IMG/VR virus record: IMGVR_UViG_3300020178_000622
Coordinates: 1 to 23,661 of that record
DNA from: a virus
DNA: 23,661 nt
Direction: 5' to 3' (one strand)
Below, in pieces: positions 23,176 through 23,661 of this stretch (position 1 is the first letter of the stretch; the number at the start of each line of letters is the position of its first letter). Under the pieces are notes generated by a model. The model ran no database searches and had not been told where the DNA came from. It was given only the letters and a program-made list of their open reading frames with translations. Both the position numbers and the translations under genes were made by a program.

Positions 23176-23416
23176 AAGATTTAGTTCTTCAGACGTTTAT
23201 ATGTTCCCACATGTAGGTGGTGGCATAGAATGTTGTGCATGCTTCTTGTCTTTAGAAGACGAGCCATTTCCTAACTTCAAGACTCCTAGAGAGGCCCTGG
23301 CCCATCTTGACAGTCACGTAGAAGCAGGGTATAATATTGGTAGAGCTAAAGAATCAATACTAAAAGACTATAAAAATTTAGATGAAGTAATAGGGCCTTA
23401 TCAGAAAGACGGGTAA
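23165..23416 (+). CDS. Small C2H2 zinc-finger-like protein
   Basis: An 83-residue protein with C23, C26, H47 and H51 (IECCACF ... EALAHLDSHVEAG) in a C-x2-C ... H-x3-H spacing like a zinc finger with a long loop. I recognise similar sequences (DVYMFPHVGGGIECC) as conserved, unassigned actinophage proteins. It overlaps the DUF1599-like gene by 11 bases and shares one base with the IMPDH/GMPR gene (TAATG). A perfect sigma70-type promoter is embedded in it at 23307-23335, coding for residues about 48-57. Confidence 0.7.
   Translation: MSFERFSSSDVYMFPHVGGGIECCACFLSLEDEPFPNFKTPREALAHLDSHVEAGYNIGRAKESILKDYKNLDEVIGPYQKDG
23307..23335 (+). promoter_or_regulatory. Perfect consensus promoter before the IMPDH/GMPR gene
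   Basis: TTGACA at 23307-23312, a 17-base spacer and TATAAT at 23330-23335 match all 12 consensus positions, inside the small zinc-finger gene. The expected start near 23342 is about 74 bases before the ATG at 23416. Confidence 0.65.
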
Positions 23417-23661
23417 TGAGAGAGTATAGCAACAAAGAGCACATCGGTTTTGACGACATACTGCTAGTGCCACAATACACAGAAACAAATAGTCGTAAGG
23501 ATATTTCCTTACATACAATGCTTGGCGGGCTGTCTATGGGCATCCCATTCTTGGCAGCACCAATGGATACAGTGTGCGAGGCTGAGATGGCAGCTGCAAT
23601 TCGCAGGCATGGTGGGTACGGGGTTATCCATAGATACATGAGTATCTATGATCAGGTCCAG
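23416..23661 (+). CDS. IMP dehydrogenase / GMP reductase family enzyme, cut by window end
   Basis: The first 82 residues of a gene that runs off the window. FDDILLVPQYTE, then GIPFLAAPMDTVCEAEMAAA and GGYGVIHRYMSI are the opening motifs of the IMPDH/GMPR TIM barrel (FDDVLLVP, P-x-x-AAMDTV, GG-x-GVIH). Enzymes of this family either oxidise IMP to XMP, the committed step to GMP, or reduce GMP to IMP. The catalytic Cys loop and any CBS domains lie beyond the window, so the two cannot be separated; HRYMS resembles the HRFMS of GMP reductases as much as the HKNMS of IMPDH. Start ATG overlaps the previous stop (TAATG), and a perfect promoter lies about 75 bases upstream. Confidence 0.88.
   Translation, partial: MREYSNKEHIGFDDILLVPQYTETNSRKDISLHTMLGGLSMGIPFLAAPMDTVCEAEMAAAIRRHGGYGVIHRYMSIYDQVQ

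Noticed and set aside
1-23661. tRNA genes, integrase/att sites, lysis genes or stop-codon reassignment
   Set aside because: No cloverleaf, recombinase, endolysin or holin was found, and all three stop codons end real genes, so a standard code is used.

Overview
The window is a contiguous piece of a tailed double-stranded DNA phage genome. All 29 supported genes lie on the + strand, packed with overlaps or gaps of a few bases. I see no tRNA, integrase, lysis gene, insertion sequence, CRISPR array or convincing terminator. The long tape measure protein followed by Dit-like and Tal-like proteins suggests a long non-contractile tail, though a sheath gene outside the window cannot be excluded. The protein families (MerR-like HTH protein after the tail genes, Cas4-like nuclease, RuvC-like resolvase, DnaE, many small zinc proteins), frequent TTG starts and possible leaderless genes point to an actinobacterial host. 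By eye the base composition is AT-richer than in phages of Streptomyces or Mycobacterium. The host is inference.

Layout: 1-10764 is the tail module: 3' part of the tape measure gene, a distal-tail-like protein, a 1445-residue tail hub/receptor-type protein, and four smaller minor tail or fibre proteins. 10764-11822 is a transition zone with a MerR-like/AT-hook DNA-binding protein and two small unknowns. 11815-22573 is the replication, repair and recombination module: DnaB-like helicase, an unknown, DnaG-type primase, a putative gp32-like ssDNA-binding protein, DnaE-type polymerase with an intact PHP site, MazG-like pyrophosphohydrolase, RecA, a small PD-(D/E)XK-like protein, a DEDDy exonuclease, Cas4-like nuclease and RuvC-like resolvase. 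22600-23661 holds small genes (HTH, zinc-ribbon, DUF1599-like, C2H2-like) and the start of an IMP dehydrogenase/GMP reductase gene cut by the window end.

The genes suggest a largely self-sufficient replisome (helicase, primase, SSB, polymerase) with its own recombination set (RecA, Cas4-like and DEDDy nucleases, one or two resolvases) and nucleotide-pool enzymes (MazG-like, IMPDH/GMPR). Transcription seems to use host sigma70/SigA-type promoters: five sites have an exact TTGACA and a -10-like hexamer at 17-18 bp, two of them perfect TTGACA-N17-TATAAT sites buried inside upstream coding sequence. One drives an apparently leaderless 48-residue HTH gene. The best candidates for something not previously described are this promoter architecture, the RecA with an altered Walker A motif, and the purine enzyme beside a DUF1599-like protein.
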